Assembly (NCBI RefSeq): GCF_003386535.1
Contig: NZ_QTTN01000013.1
Span: 1 to 64,000, forward strand
Length of the DNA: 64,000 nucleotides
Source of the DNA: Paenibacillus taihuensis
GTDB lineage: Bacteria; Bacillota; Bacilli; Paenibacillales; Paenibacillaceae
Direction of reading: 5' to 3'
Of the stretch, positions 25,529 to 34,364 are shown piece by piece. A program made the translations under genes and the position numbers. Position 1 is the stretch's first letter, and each line of letters starts with the position of its first letter. The notes below the pieces were generated by a model. That model saw nothing but the letters and a program-made list of their open reading frames with translations. It was not told the origin of the DNA and made no database searches.

Positions 25529-26263
25529 ATGTCCGAGAACGTATATGTGACCAATGCTGTACTTGTTATTTTACTGTTACTGTTAGCGTTATTCGCCGGA
25601 CTTGCCTCTGGCAGTCTCGCTTTCCGCAAGACGATGGAAAGCTTGAAACGTACCGCCCTTGTTACGCTCGTCTTACTTGCAACGATGACCCTGCTTGCGA
25701 TCGGCAAAATGATACTTCTCATCGCGACATACTCATACCGGGAATGGTTCGTGCTTGATAATCTGTTGTTATTCGTCACACTGATTGCATTACCGTCTGC
25801 AGCCATCGCATTCTTCTCTGTACCTCGCCTGCTGGAGTTAACCCATCTGCAGCCGAAGCACCGTGAGGAGGCCGCAAACCGCACGAAACGCCGCGCTGCA
25901 TCGGAAGTTGCACTCGTGGTACCGATTCAGGCATTCGTCGTTGAGGCGCTAATCTACGCTTCGATAAACGTGTTCCCGATCGGCATGGAATACCGCCAGC
26001 TGACGCTGCTCGTCGGATTGCTCATCCTGGCTTCCCCGGCACTGCTCATTTGGCGCCAATCGATTCGCCGCAGAACGATCCACCGCGATGACGGAACAGC
26101 GATGATCCATAAAGTGAAGAAACTCGTTATCTATACGATGGCCTGCGTGGTGCTGGCTTTCGGAATCATCCATACGATGAACAACGTAAAAACGCTCAGC
26201 AGCGCTGCTGAGCGTAGTGCAACCATACGTATAACGATGACTTCGCCTTCCGGCAACGACTAA
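25529..26263 (+). CDS. multi-span membrane protein of unknown function
   Basis: The 244-residue product has about six hydrophobic segments, starting with VLVILLLLLALFAGLASG near the N-terminus, separated by short basic loops (RRRTIHRDD near 190). I do not recognise a family and see no catalytic motif. The ATG at 25529 has AGAAGGAGG 8 nt upstream; an in-frame GTG at 25508 is too close to that site. The last 25 codons run through a perfect palindrome that serves the converging gene as a terminator, so the C-terminal tail is partly shaped by that element. Confidence 0.75.
   Translation: MSENVYVTNAVLVILLLLLALFAGLASGSLAFRKTMESLKRTALVTLVLLATMTLLAIGKMILLIATYSYREWFVLDNLLLFVTLIALPSAAIAFFSVPRLLELTHLQPKHREEAANRTKRRAASEVALVVPIQAFVVEALIYASINVFPIGMEYRQLTLLVGLLILASPALLIWRQSIRRRTIHRDDGTAMIHKVKKLVIYTMACVVLAFGIIHTMNNVKTLSSAAERSATIRITMTSPSGND
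26188..26215 (-). terminator. terminator of the minus-strand GGCT gene, inside the converging coding region
   Basis: A perfect 24-bp palindrome (26192-26215, centre AGCGCT) is followed on the minus strand by TTTTT (26192-26188). It lies about 60 nt past the stop of the minus-strand gene and within the last codons of the plus-strand membrane protein. Confidence 0.82.
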
Positions 26264-26277
26264 GAACGAACGCCGCG

Positions 26278-26694
26278 TCAGATCTCCCTTGACTTCCGGG
26301 CTAAGAAGTCCGGCCAATACGGCTCCTCAATTGCAGGGCAGCCACGCGGCGAATCCCATACATACACCCAGCCGCTTGTCTCAGACGAATCCACATCCTG
26401 TACCCAGACCCGGTCGTAATCGTTCTCCTCTTCGATGCCGATAAACTGCTCCAGATCATCCATCCGTTTCAAGCCGAATTCATTCACTTCCACCCACAAC
26501 CCACGAACAACAAGATTGCGTTCACGCGTCTCTTCATCACGATGTAAAGCCGGATACGGCCCGTAGTCAACGAGCCGCCCCCGAATGACACCAGAACGCG
26601 TAGAGCGGATATAATCCGCCGCAACGTGATGATTGCTATGTCCAGGAAGTAAAGAGCCGTAAATAAAAACCGTCGTAAGCCGCTCCTGCATCAT
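26278..26694 (-). CDS. gamma-glutamylcyclotransferase-like (AIG2/GGCT fold) protein
   Basis: The 138-residue protein begins with the family signature VFIYGSLLPG, followed by GRLVDYGPYPAL and the segment with an acidic residue WVEVNEFGLKRMDDLE. The fold is that of gamma-glutamylcyclotransferases, which release 5-oxoproline from gamma-glutamyl amines or peptides. The 5-oxoprolinase genes pxpBCA lie upstream on the same strand, which fits a product-clearing link; that link is inference. AGGAG precedes the ATG. Confidence 0.82.
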   Translation of the reverse strand: MMQERLTTVFIYGSLLPGHSNHHVAADYIRSTRSGVIRGRLVDYGPYPALHRDEETRERNLVVRGLWVEVNEFGLKRMDDLEQFIGIEEENDYDRVWVQDVDSSETSGWVYVWDSPRGCPAIEEPYWPDFLARKSREI

Positions 26695-26715
26695 CCAAAG
26701 CTCCTAAACTTCAAG

Positions 26716-28842
26716 TTATGCGGACTGACTGCGGTGCCTGAACCAATTCTCAAACAAGTTCGCCGGAATCGGCTTCGTAAAGTAAAATCCTTGCGCTTCC
26801 TCGCAATTGCGGTCGCGCAGGAATTGAATTTGCTCGTCATTTTCGACGCCTTCAGCGGTAACCTTCAGCTTCAAGTTCTTCGCCATTGTCGTAATCGTCG
26901 ATACGATCGCAGCATCACTGCCGCCCTGCGACAGATCACCGACAAACGAGCGGTCAATCTTCAGCTTATCGATCGGGAACCGTTTCAAGGAGACAAGCGA
27001 GCTGTAGCCTGTACCGAAATCATCGATACTAATCTGAACGCCAAGCTCCTTCAAGCTCGTGAGCGTCTCAGCGGCAAACTCCACATCACTTGTCATGCTT
27101 TCCGTGATCTCCAGCTCAAGATACTGCGGCGGCATGCCGGTCTGCACCAATATATCTTTGATCCGCTCCGCGAGCTGATGCTGCCTGAACTGCCGCATCG
27201 ACAAGTTAACGGACATCATCATCGCAGGAAGCCCGGCCTCCTGCCAAGTAACGTTCTGCTTACATGCTGCCCGCAGCACCCACTCGCCGAGTTGAAGGAT
27301 GAGACCATTCTCCTCCGTAAGATGGATGAAATCGCCTGGCGGCAGCAGGCCGCGCTTTGGGTGATTCCAACGAACTAGCGCCTCGACACCTACCACTTTA
27401 CCTGTACTCAGATTAACGAGCGGCTGGTACGCCAACGTAAATTGCTCCTGTTCAATCGCTTTGCGCAGATCGCTCTCCAGACGCAGTCTGTCATGCGCCT
27501 TCTGGTTCATCTCAGGCACGTATGCCGAGAACTCATTACGATGCGCCTTAGCACTATACATCGCCGTATCCGCGTTCTTCAGCAGCACTTCGACACTGTC
27601 TCCATCCTTCGGGAAGAAGGAAATACCAAGGCTGATCGTAATATGATACTCGGCGTCGCCAAGCAAGAACGGTGCATCGAACAGCCCCATGATCGCCTTC
27701 GCCTGCTTCTCTACGCGTTCATCTCCCGTTTCCTTCACGTCCGGCATGAGCATCACAAATTCATCTCCGCCCATCCGGAACAGATGGTTCGTCTTCCCCA
27801 CTGCATAGCGCAATCGTTCGGATACCGCCTGAAGCATCTGATCCCCGAAGGAATGACCGAGCGCATCGTTGACGTTCTTAAAGCGGTCGATATCGAACAG
27901 GAAAACAGCCAGCTGGCTTTCGTTCATGCGCGCGAGCGCCAATTCTTCATCAAGCTTCTCCTTTAGCAAACGCCGATTGGATAAGCCAGTCAATTCATCG
28001 TGATAGGCCAAGTAATTAATGCGGGATTCCGTCCGCTTCTGCTGCTTGAAAGGCTCGTAGATCGTTACGTAATAGATCCCCTTCATTAGAGAGTAGTAGC
28101 CTGCAAGCTTATAAAGATGAGCGAGTACCAAATCACTATCATGAAAATCAGAGCCAAGCACGAATTGCAAGTTCGCAATCGTAAAGAACACGAGTGCCTG
28201 TATAATCGTTAGAAGTGCCTGCGGGCGCTCCGTCCGATGTAAATACAGCACCATCGTGATCGTGCTTATGTAGGAGAAAATAATGACGAAGTGAACAAGT
28301 ATGCGCAGCAAAGCTATCGAATTGCCAGTAAGCACTGGAACTGACGGCTGATCCGCAATCGTAAAATAGCAAACAGCCAGCGTCGCTGCGATCCCAAGCG
28401 CAATAATGAAGGCTGGGAGCCGTCTGGAAGCTGGAATTGACATGTCCGCTTTGCGGAAAATAACAAACAAACCGACCGCACCGAATAACCGACCCGTAAC
28501 GGCAAACAGCGACGAGAGAGTGGTCTCCCCTGCTGCCATGTAGAAAGGCATGCCTTTCGCGGTCAGCGCGTGCAGCAGATCGAATAATCCTATCGCACTA
28601 AACAATGCGGCTGTGTACAGCCGATGCTTCGATAAAGATTTGGCGAAAAATAACCAGCCGAGTACAAGCATCGTGAAGCTGACCGCAAAATCGATAAACT
28701 CGATGCCGGAATGGACGAATAAATAGGTCCGTTCTGGGATCATCAGATAGAGCTCACGATGAAAGCAACGCATAATAATAAAGCTGATGATGGCGACCAA
28801 TACGGTCCACATCGTTATTTTTTCCGCCCGTTTTATTGACAT
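26716..28842 (-). CDS. membrane c-di-GMP enzyme: MASE3-like sensor, GGDEF and EAL domains
   Basis: The 708-residue protein has an N-terminal membrane region of about eight helices (residues 10-260, MASE3-like). A GGDEF domain follows (about 275-440) with intact GGDEF at 358-362, then an EAL domain (about 460-700) with intact EAL at 487-489 and DDFGTGYSS. Both synthesis and breakdown of c-di-GMP are possible from the motifs; which dominates cannot be told. The ATG at 28842 has GAAGGAGG 5-6 nt upstream. It follows pxpA by 62 nt on the same strand. A c-di-GMP riboswitch lies at 41.7 kb in the same window. Confidence 0.92.
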   Translation of the reverse strand: MSIKRAEKITMWTVLVAIISFIIMRCFHRELYLMIPERTYLFVHSGIEFIDFAVSFTMLVLGWLFFAKSLSKHRLYTAALFSAIGLFDLLHALTAKGMPFYMAAGETTLSSLFAVTGRLFGAVGLFVIFRKADMSIPASRRLPAFIIALGIAATLAVCYFTIADQPSVPVLTGNSIALLRILVHFVIIFSYISTITMVLYLHRTERPQALLTIIQALVFFTIANLQFVLGSDFHDSDLVLAHLYKLAGYYSLMKGIYYVTIYEPFKQQKRTESRINYLAYHDELTGLSNRRLLKEKLDEELALARMNESQLAVFLFDIDRFKNVNDALGHSFGDQMLQAVSERLRYAVGKTNHLFRMGGDEFVMLMPDVKETGDERVEKQAKAIMGLFDAPFLLGDAEYHITISLGISFFPKDGDSVEVLLKNADTAMYSAKAHRNEFSAYVPEMNQKAHDRLRLESDLRKAIEQEQFTLAYQPLVNLSTGKVVGVEALVRWNHPKRGLLPPGDFIHLTEENGLILQLGEWVLRAACKQNVTWQEAGLPAMMMSVNLSMRQFRQHQLAERIKDILVQTGMPPQYLELEITESMTSDVEFAAETLTSLKELGVQISIDDFGTGYSSLVSLKRFPIDKLKIDRSFVGDLSQGGSDAAIVSTITTMAKNLKLKVTAEGVENDEQIQFLRDRNCEEAQGFYFTKPIPANLFENWFRHRSQSA

Positions 28843-28904
28843 GATGTCCTCCTTCAACAAAAAGCCACTGCTGTCTGCATGTCTAGCGCGAATGATAGAT
28901 GATC

Positions 28905-29702
28905 TTAATAGGCATGCGGCGGCCGAAGCTCAACACCAGCAGCCTCCAAGCCTTGACGCAGCATTGCGGCAAACTCCGCAGCATGCGGACCGTCACCGTG
29001 CAGGCAGACCGTGTCTCCCTGAACAGTCGTCTCTTGGCCTGATGTTGTAATAACCTTGCCTTGGGTAACGATGGCGAGCGTCTGCGCCAATGCAGCCTCC
29101 GGCGTCGTCAGCAACGCGCCTGGCTTGTCTCTTGGCGTCAACCGGCCATCCGGTTGATAGCTGCGGTCTGCAAAAACTTCTGATGCTCGAAGCATCCCCT
29201 GCTTGTCCGCCGCCGTCAGCAGCTCACTTCCCCATTGCCCGATTATCAGTAACGATGCATCGAATGACTTAACGGCGCGTACGAATGCCTCCGCAAGGGC
29301 AGGGTTGCGGCCGGCCATATGATATAACGCGCCATGCGGCTTCACGTGTCGCAGCGTGCTGCCGGCGATGCTCTGAACGAAAGCTTGCAGCGCCCCGATT
29401 TGGTAAAGGGTGAAATCGTAGACCTCCTGCGGGCTCACCGCCATCTCCCGGCGGCCGAAGCCGAGCCGGTCAGGCAATCCCGGATGCGCGCCGATGGCAA
29501 CGCCTGCAACAGCTGCAAGCTGCATCGCTTCGCGCATCGTATGGGGATCGCCGGCATGGAAGCCGCAGGCGATATTCACGGAGGTCACATGCTGCAAGAG
29601 CGCAGCATCCTGACCAAACGTATATGTGCCATAGCCTTCGCCAAAATCACAATTCAGATCAATGCTTCTCTTCGCTTGAAAAGGTCCTGTATTAATAGTC
29701 AT
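28905..29702 (-). CDS. pxpA: 5-oxoprolinase subunit PxpA (LamB/YcsF family)
   Basis: PxpA works with PxpBC to hydrolyse 5-oxoproline to glutamate with ATP. The 265 residues show the family signatures DLNCDFGEG at the N-terminus, VNIACGFHAGDP, GAHPGLPDR, HVKPHGALYH and VCLHGDGPHA. The length is typical (about 250). It is the last of the three pxp genes here (order B-C-A), 23 nt after pxpC. It is followed by the GGDEF-EAL gene. Confidence 0.95.
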   Translation of the reverse strand: MTINTGPFQAKRSIDLNCDFGEGYGTYTFGQDAALLQHVTSVNIACGFHAGDPHTMREAMQLAAVAGVAIGAHPGLPDRLGFGRREMAVSPQEVYDFTLYQIGALQAFVQSIAGSTLRHVKPHGALYHMAGRNPALAEAFVRAVKSFDASLLIIGQWGSELLTAADKQGMLRASEVFADRSYQPDGRLTPRDKPGALLTTPEAALAQTLAIVTQGKVITTSGQETTVQGDTVCLHGDGPHAAEFAAMLRQGLEAAGVELRPPHAY

Positions 29703-29725
29703 ATCGGCTTTCGGCGCTCCATTCT

Positions 29726-30751
29726 TTACCTCAAATTCATTGAAAACGGACTGCTCAGCCGAATAGCTGCGGCGAGCACCCGCATCTCGCGTTCTTGGTC
29801 CAGCAGAATTCGTTGCGCCTCACCTGATGTCACTTCTGTAAAGGTCAGCCAGTCGCCGGGACTGCACTGCGCAAGCACAGGCAAATCGGCGCTGATGACA
29901 TGTGCGATCTTCGGATAGCCGCCGGTCGTCTGGCAATCGGCGGCTAAGATGATCGGCGTCCCGCCGTGCGGCACCTGGATCGTACCGGCGATGACGCCAT
30001 GGGACAGCAGTTCCGCGCTGTCCGAGGTTTCAAGCGGGGGGCCGTCGAGGCGGACCCCCATCCGGTCTGAGGCGGGAGCCACGCGATAGCGCTCCCGCAT
30101 GAACGCCGTACGGGCCGCTTCGCGAAATTGCCCGTACTCGGCGCCAGGCACCACGCGAAGCACCGTGGTGCCAGCGGTGCTGCCGCTGCTGCTGCGCGAA
30201 GCCAGCAGCGTTCGCGGCGGAGCCGCGAACCAGGCCGGGGCCGCCCATTTCGGGCGGCTGCCCCAGGCCTTGGCGGCGCCTGCGCCACTGCCGCAGGGGA
30301 GCGCGTCGCCGCGGCGCAGCGGGCGGCCCGCGATGCCGCCGATTCCGGCGCGCGTGTCCGTGCTGCGGCTGCCGAGCGCCGGCGCCGCGTCAATGCCGCC
30401 GGCAACGGCGACGTAGGCGCGGCAGCCGCTGGCCGCTTGGCCGAACGCGAGAACCGCGCCTGCGGCTGCCCATATCGGCCGCCACTGCGGGATCGGCTCG
30501 TCGTCAAGCGTCGGCGCCATCTCCGCGCCGGTCACCGCGAGCAGCGTATCCTGCTCGAGCCGCAGCTGCGGGCCGGTTAGCGTCAGCTCAAGCGCCGCTG
30601 CGCCTTGAGCGTTGCGGGCGAGCAGGTTCGCGATTCGCAGCGCGATGCTGTCCATCGCTCCACCCTCTGGAATGCCTCCATGGCGCCAGCCGGGACGTCC
30701 TAAATCTTGAACGGTCGTATGAAAGCCAGGCTTTATGACGGTTAAACTCAT
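29726..30751 (-). CDS. pxpC: 5-oxoprolinase subunit PxpC
   Basis: This is a member of the biotin-dependent carboxyltransferase-like family (AHS2). Signatures are [30 protein letters not shown] and, near the end, [21 protein letters not shown]. The 341 residues match the family. The ATG at 30751 overlaps the pxpB stop codon (ATGA) and has GGGAG 8 nt upstream. The middle of the gene (about 30000-30600) is far richer in G and C than its flanks and codes for a stretch dominated by Ala, Gly and Arg. Confidence 0.93.
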   Translation of the reverse strand: MSLTVIKPGFHTTVQDLGRPGWRHGGIPEGGAMDSIALRIANLLARNAQGAAALELTLTGPQLRLEQDTLLAVTGAEMAPTLDDEPIPQWRPIWAAAGAVLAFGQAASGCRAYVAVAGGIDAAPALGSRSTDTRAGIGGIAGRPLRRGDALPCGSGAGAAKAWGSRPKWAAPAWFAAPPRTLLASRSSSGSTAGTTVLRVVPGAEYGQFREAARTAFMRERYRVAPASDRMGVRLDGPPLETSDSAELLSHGVIAGTIQVPHGGTPIILAADCQTTGGYPKIAHVISADLPVLAQCSPGDWLTFTEVTSGEAQRILLDQEREMRVLAAAIRLSSPFSMNLR

Positions 30752-31542
30752 TGCCATTCTCCCAGATTCGTTTCAGTTTCATTGATAGGGACGAATCGAA
30801 CATGATCCCCCGCTCGAAGCAAAATCGGCTCCGCACGTTTCGGATCAAACAAAGCGAGCGGCGTGCGGCCAATCAACTGCCAGCCTCCAGGTGTAGCCAG
30901 CGGGTATACGCCCGTCTGTCCGCCTGCGATGCCGACAGCCCCTGCCGGAACGATGCTTCGCGGCGAAGATCGGCGAGGCTGGCTAAGTTCAGGCGGCAAT
31001 CCCGTCAAATACGGGAAGCCCGGCATAAAGCCAATCATGGCCACGCGGTATTCCGCCTCGGCATGCCTCCTGATGAACGCTGCCTCGCTCATCCCAGCTC
31101 GCTCCGCGCATTGCGGCAGGTCTGGTCCATATGAACTGCCATAACAAACGGGAATCTCAATGACGCGAGGTTCTTGGTGAAGTACCCCCGCATACTTGGG
31201 CAGTTGTTCCTGCTGATTTATCTGATGCCGGTGCTGATGCTCATGCAGCTGCTGCAAAATCGCCCTCACCTCAGCGGCCGCCACTTCAAACAAAAGCACA
31301 CCAGCGGAAGCGGTTTGATAGAGCAGCAGCGGATCGTACACAACAGTGACCGTTGTATAGGCTGGGACAACATCAATGATCCAGCTTCGCTTTGCGGCTC
31401 GAAGCAGCTTCGCCAACTCTGCGCTGACCTGCCAAGCGGGCTGATTCTCACCCTGCGGCGGCAGCTGAACGACAAGCGCGCGATCGCCAAGCGGTGCAAT
31501 GCTGAATGCCCATCCATCCGCAGATTTCACAAAATTCACCAT
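30748..31542 (-). CDS. pxpB: 5-oxoprolinase subunit PxpB
   Basis: This is the AHS1/KipI-type subunit. Features are [13 protein letters not shown] near the N-terminus, IPVCYG, the segment [36 protein letters not shown] sequence and the ending DHVRFVPI. The 264 residues contain a His/Gln-rich insertion ([14 protein letters not shown]) near residue 110 not needed by the family. The start is uncertain (ATG 31542 or TTG 31551); neither has a strong ribosome-binding site. It overlaps pxpC by 4 nt and heads the pxpBCA operon. Confidence 0.92.
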   Translation of the reverse strand: MVNFVKSADGWAFSIAPLGDRALVVQLPPQGENQPAWQVSAELAKLLRAAKRSWIIDVVPAYTTVTVVYDPLLLYQTASAGVLLFEVAAAEVRAILQQLHEHQHRHQINQQEQLPKYAGVLHQEPRVIEIPVCYGSSYGPDLPQCAERAGMSEAAFIRRHAEAEYRVAMIGFMPGFPYLTGLPPELSQPRRSSPRSIVPAGAVGIAGGQTGVYPLATPGGWQLIGRTPLALFDPKRAEPILLRAGDHVRFVPINETETNLGEWQ

Positions 31543-31687
31543 TTTTCCCAAGAATTCTACATTGTATTTATAAACTGGAAGGTAATTCCGCCTATCTCAT
31601 TATCCTCTAGTTTGTACTATCCTAGCCCTTTTTGTCCAGCACCTTCTCATCTGTTTCCCAAAACATTTTCCGACAAAAGAAGACCTT

Positions 31688-33109
31688 CTACTGTGACGAA
31701 TATCGATTAATCACATCAACAAGCAAATCGTTCATCGCTTTCACTTCATATTCGCCGACTGCCGGCTTCAAATGCTCGTTCCCGATGCCGCTGTGATCCG
31801 TCAGGAATAAATAAGTTCCACCCGTTGCAGCCGCAATAAACCTCATCAGATACTCTGTGGCGGCATCTACGCCGCTTGAAGCGACCGGAATAATACGGAT
31901 GCCTTCTGCAGCAGCTGTCTCGATCAGCTCATGCATATGCTTCGTCACTTTGCGATCATGGTGCGGCGGAGCATCCATGACGAGGAACAACAGACGTGCT
32001 CTAGCATCGTCGCTCCACTTATGTTCATTAATGGCATTTTCCAGCGCTTGATCGACGGCTTCCGGAAAATCGCCGCCGCCAGCTGCCTTTTGCTGCCCAA
32101 GCTGCTTCACCACTTCATCGATATCCTTCGTGAATGGAAAATCCCGCACGACATACGAATCGTTCTTATCCCGATAAAAGTTCGCGCTGACCCGAATATC
32201 CAGCTTCTGACCGTTGTCTTTGCCGACTCGCTCGACGACGTCCTTCAACTCGGTTGTCAGATAATTCAGCTCATCCTGCATTGACCCTGTCGTATCGACG
32301 ACGAGCATTAGATCGAGCGCTGTCGGGATTTTCGCTGGCGTGTCGAGATCGATTTTCAAAGCTGAATCTCTTGGAATTGGCACATTCTCGTACCGCTTCT
32401 CGCTGTCGCCGTACTCCACCAAAACCTCATACGTTTCCGCTGTCCCCTGCTCATCGAACATCCCTGCCCAGGCATACGCCTCTCCGTCCATATTCGTGCG
32501 CGCTTCCCATACTGTATCGCCGCCTTCATCGAGGACGGTTACATACGCGTCAGGAACCGGCTTGCCGTCACCAGTTACGATCACTTCCAGCCGATTCTTC
32601 GGAAACATCGACCAGTACGTCTCGTTGTCCGCAACCTCATTGCCCTGGAGAAGTCGCTGCCACTTCTTCCATTCATTCAGGTCATCCCACTCCCCGGCAG
32701 TTAGCTGGCCTGGCTGCGAGCTGTCGTACTGCGAGTTACCATCCGCGTCATGCGAACCTGTGTCTGCACTTTCATCGCCGTCTGCTGCAGGTTTTTCGGG
32801 AGAGGCTGTGCTGTCTGATGTGCTGGTGCCGCTGTTCGAGGCACTGTCACTGCTGCTGTCGGCCGCGCTTTCTGAGCTGCCTTTGTCCCCAGGTGCGGAG
32901 CTGGCTGCATTGCCTGCTGAATCATCGGTGGCCGCTGAGTTCGATGTGTTAGATGAGGAGTTGTCGCCAGCTTGATTGGACTCGTTGTTTGAGGAGCATC
33001 CTGCCAAAATCGTCATGAGTGCGGCTGCCAGTAAAAGTCCTGCTTTGAGCTTGGCTGTGCGCTTCTGTTTTCTTTCTCTCTTGAGCTTGAATCGCTTCGC
33101 TTGTTGCAT
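31688..33109 (-). CDS. lipoprotein with von Willebrand factor A domain
   Basis: A long basic N-terminus leads into a signal sequence ending in the lipobox LAGC. About 110 residues of Ser/Asp/Ala-rich linker follow, then a small beta domain (LEVIVTGDGKPVPDAYVTV), then a vWA domain (about 265-465) with the MIDAS motif DTTGSMQDE and a later conserved Asp in VMDAPPHHD. It should be lipid-anchored outside the membrane and bind a metal and a protein ligand. The partner is unknown. The ATG at 33109 has AAGGGGG upstream. It is divergent from the small gene at 33270. Confidence 0.85.
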   Translation of the reverse strand: MQQAKRFKLKRERKQKRTAKLKAGLLLAAALMTILAGCSSNNESNQAGDNSSSNTSNSAATDDSAGNAASSAPGDKGSSESAADSSSDSASNSGTSTSDSTASPEKPAADGDESADTGSHDADGNSQYDSSQPGQLTAGEWDDLNEWKKWQRLLQGNEVADNETYWSMFPKNRLEVIVTGDGKPVPDAYVTVLDEGGDTVWEARTNMDGEAYAWAGMFDEQGTAETYEVLVEYGDSEKRYENVPIPRDSALKIDLDTPAKIPTALDLMLVVDTTGSMQDELNYLTTELKDVVERVGKDNGQKLDIRVSANFYRDKNDSYVVRDFPFTKDIDEVVKQLGQQKAAGGGDFPEAVDQALENAINEHKWSDDARARLLFLVMDAPPHHDRKVTKHMHELIETAAAEGIRIIPVASSGVDAATEYLMRFIAAATGGTYLFLTDHSGIGNEHLKPAVGEYEVKAMNDLLVDVINRYSSQ

Positions 33110-33269
33110 GCCAATTCCCCCTTGAGTGACAAGTTCAGTCGCCCAATATTTGTAAAAGGCGTCATACACTCTCGACGAGTAGGCACGAGCAATTGTTGCA
33201 ATATCAGAGGGAGGACATTACAATCGGGAGAAAGTTATTTTTTGCGAAAATGGGAGGGGGCTTGCTGCA

Positions 33270-33572
33270 TTGGAAACGTATCATTTGGCGGAGCTTAGTA
33301 TCACTTATAACGAGATCACCACGCGGCTTGCCTTCACCGCTGCCCAGCTTGTCGTCGTTACCGAGACGGGATTTAAGCTGTGGTATATCGAGATTGATGG
33401 AATGACGCAGACGTCGCTGCTTCATATGTTCAATGAGTCCGAGCACATCGGCGTTGAAATTGCGGGAATCACTGCCGGGGGCAAGCCGTTCAAGGCATAC
33501 GGCTACTTCCATCCCAACGTCCAGCACCACGCAGCAGCTATCCGGGGCGATGGGGAGTTGGCAGGATTTTAG
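33270..33572 (+). CDS. small protein of unknown function
   Basis: A TTG start with GGAGGGGG 9 nt upstream opens a 100-residue frame. The product is soluble, with beta-rich stretches (FTAAQLVVVTETGFKLWYIEI), no cysteine and no signal peptide. I do not recognise it. The strong ribosome-binding site is the main support. It is followed by the palindrome-rich non-coding region. Confidence 0.55.
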   Translation: METYHLAELSITYNEITTRLAFTAAQLVVVTETGFKLWYIEIDGMTQTSLLHMFNESEHIGVEIAGITAGGKPFKAYGYFHPNVQHHAAAIRGDGELAGF

Positions 33573-33603
33573 CGAGGGCGGGGCTCGCGGAGTTTGGGGA
33601 GTG

Positions 33604-33871
33604 CAAGAGGAGAAGTACGTAGTACCTCTCTCTTGCTGTCGAGAAACCCTGTATTTTTGTAATTGAGAAAAACCCACCTGATTCTTGCCAGAAAAAGTGG
33701 TTCTCAGATCGTTTTAAATCGATATTTCTTCTCGAAGATGAGAGTCTCCGCATAAAAATAAAAGTGCCGAAAAGTCCTCTGGACTTTCTCGACACTCTGA
33801 GAGAGGTACGTAGTACCTCTCTTTCGTTTTTTTGCTCGTTTTTCGCTTAGGAAGGGTACGTGGTACCCTTC
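33604..33871. repeat. three related extragenic palindromes with GTAC-GTA/GTG-GTAC cores
   Basis: Palindromes lie at 33604-33635, 33800-33822 and 33851-33871. Each is built as arm-GTAC, a 3-nt loop (GTA or GTG), GTAC-arm. The outer arms differ between copies (AGAGG, GAAGG) but stay self-complementary, so pairing rather than sequence is kept. The second and third centres are 50 nt apart. T-rich sequence after the second copy could make it a plus-strand terminator. Confidence 0.8.
33754..33796 (-). terminator. terminator-like hairpin on the minus strand
   Basis: A 15-bp imperfect stem (33763-33796, loop AGA on the minus strand) is followed by TTTATTTTT on the minus strand. No minus-strand gene ends directly before it; it may act as a second stop for tetR read-through, or belong to the palindrome family around it. 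Confidence 0.55.
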
Positions 33872-33880
33872 ATGAATTTC

Positions 33881-34230
33881 AATGTAGTCCACCAAACCAG
33901 CTACTTCCCCCTCATCAGACCGGATTTCCACCAATGTAGTCCACTAGACCAGCTTCTTTCCTCAGATCGCCGGATTTCCACCGATGTGTATCCCTCAGGG
34001 ACACATTTTCACCCTAGACACCGATTTTCCACCGATGTGTATCCTTCAGGGATACTCTTTCATCCAATTTTGCCGGATACCCACCATACTAGATACCTGG
34101 AGGACTCTCTTTGGCCCATTCCGTCGGATTTCCGCCAATGTAGATAACTAGAGGACTCACTTGCCTTCATTCCGTCGATTTTCCGCCAAAGAAGATACCT
34201 GGAGTGCTCTCTTTTGCTATTGCTATTTAA
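33881..34230. repeat. diverged 51-nt tandem repeat array, about seven units
   Basis: Units of 50-52 nt (most exactly 51) each end in a variant of GGATTTCCaCCaATG and carry a short variable segment that is often palindromic, such as TCCCTCAGGGA near 33996 and TATCC/GGATA near 34047. The last units (ACCTGGAGnaCTCTCTT ... TTCCGCCAATGTAG) match the array at 55490-56024, so both belong to one family. The array lies between two converging genes. No coding frame is supported. Confidence 0.8.
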
Positions 34231-34296
34231 CAGTTAGGCTCTTAGGCTCTTGGACTCTTTGTTCTTTAGCTCATAAGACTTCCCTCCCCCGCGCCC

Positions 34297-34340
34297 AAAA
34301 CAAAAACACCGCCCCCATCCCCACAGGGATGAAGACGGCG
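34297..34340 (-). terminator. terminator of the tetR-type gene
   Basis: On the minus strand a hairpin (CGCCGTC ... CATCCC-TGTG-GGGATG ... GGCGGTG, 34307-34340) is followed by TTTTTGTTTTG. It lies 25 nt after the stop codon. Confidence 0.8.
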
Positions 34341-34364
34341 CCTTCCAACACATCACCACCGCTG

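Noticed and set aside
33538-33934. Small minus-strand frames in the palindrome region
   Set aside because: They share RGTTY-like words only because the palindromes repeat; no ribosome-binding site or conserved domain.
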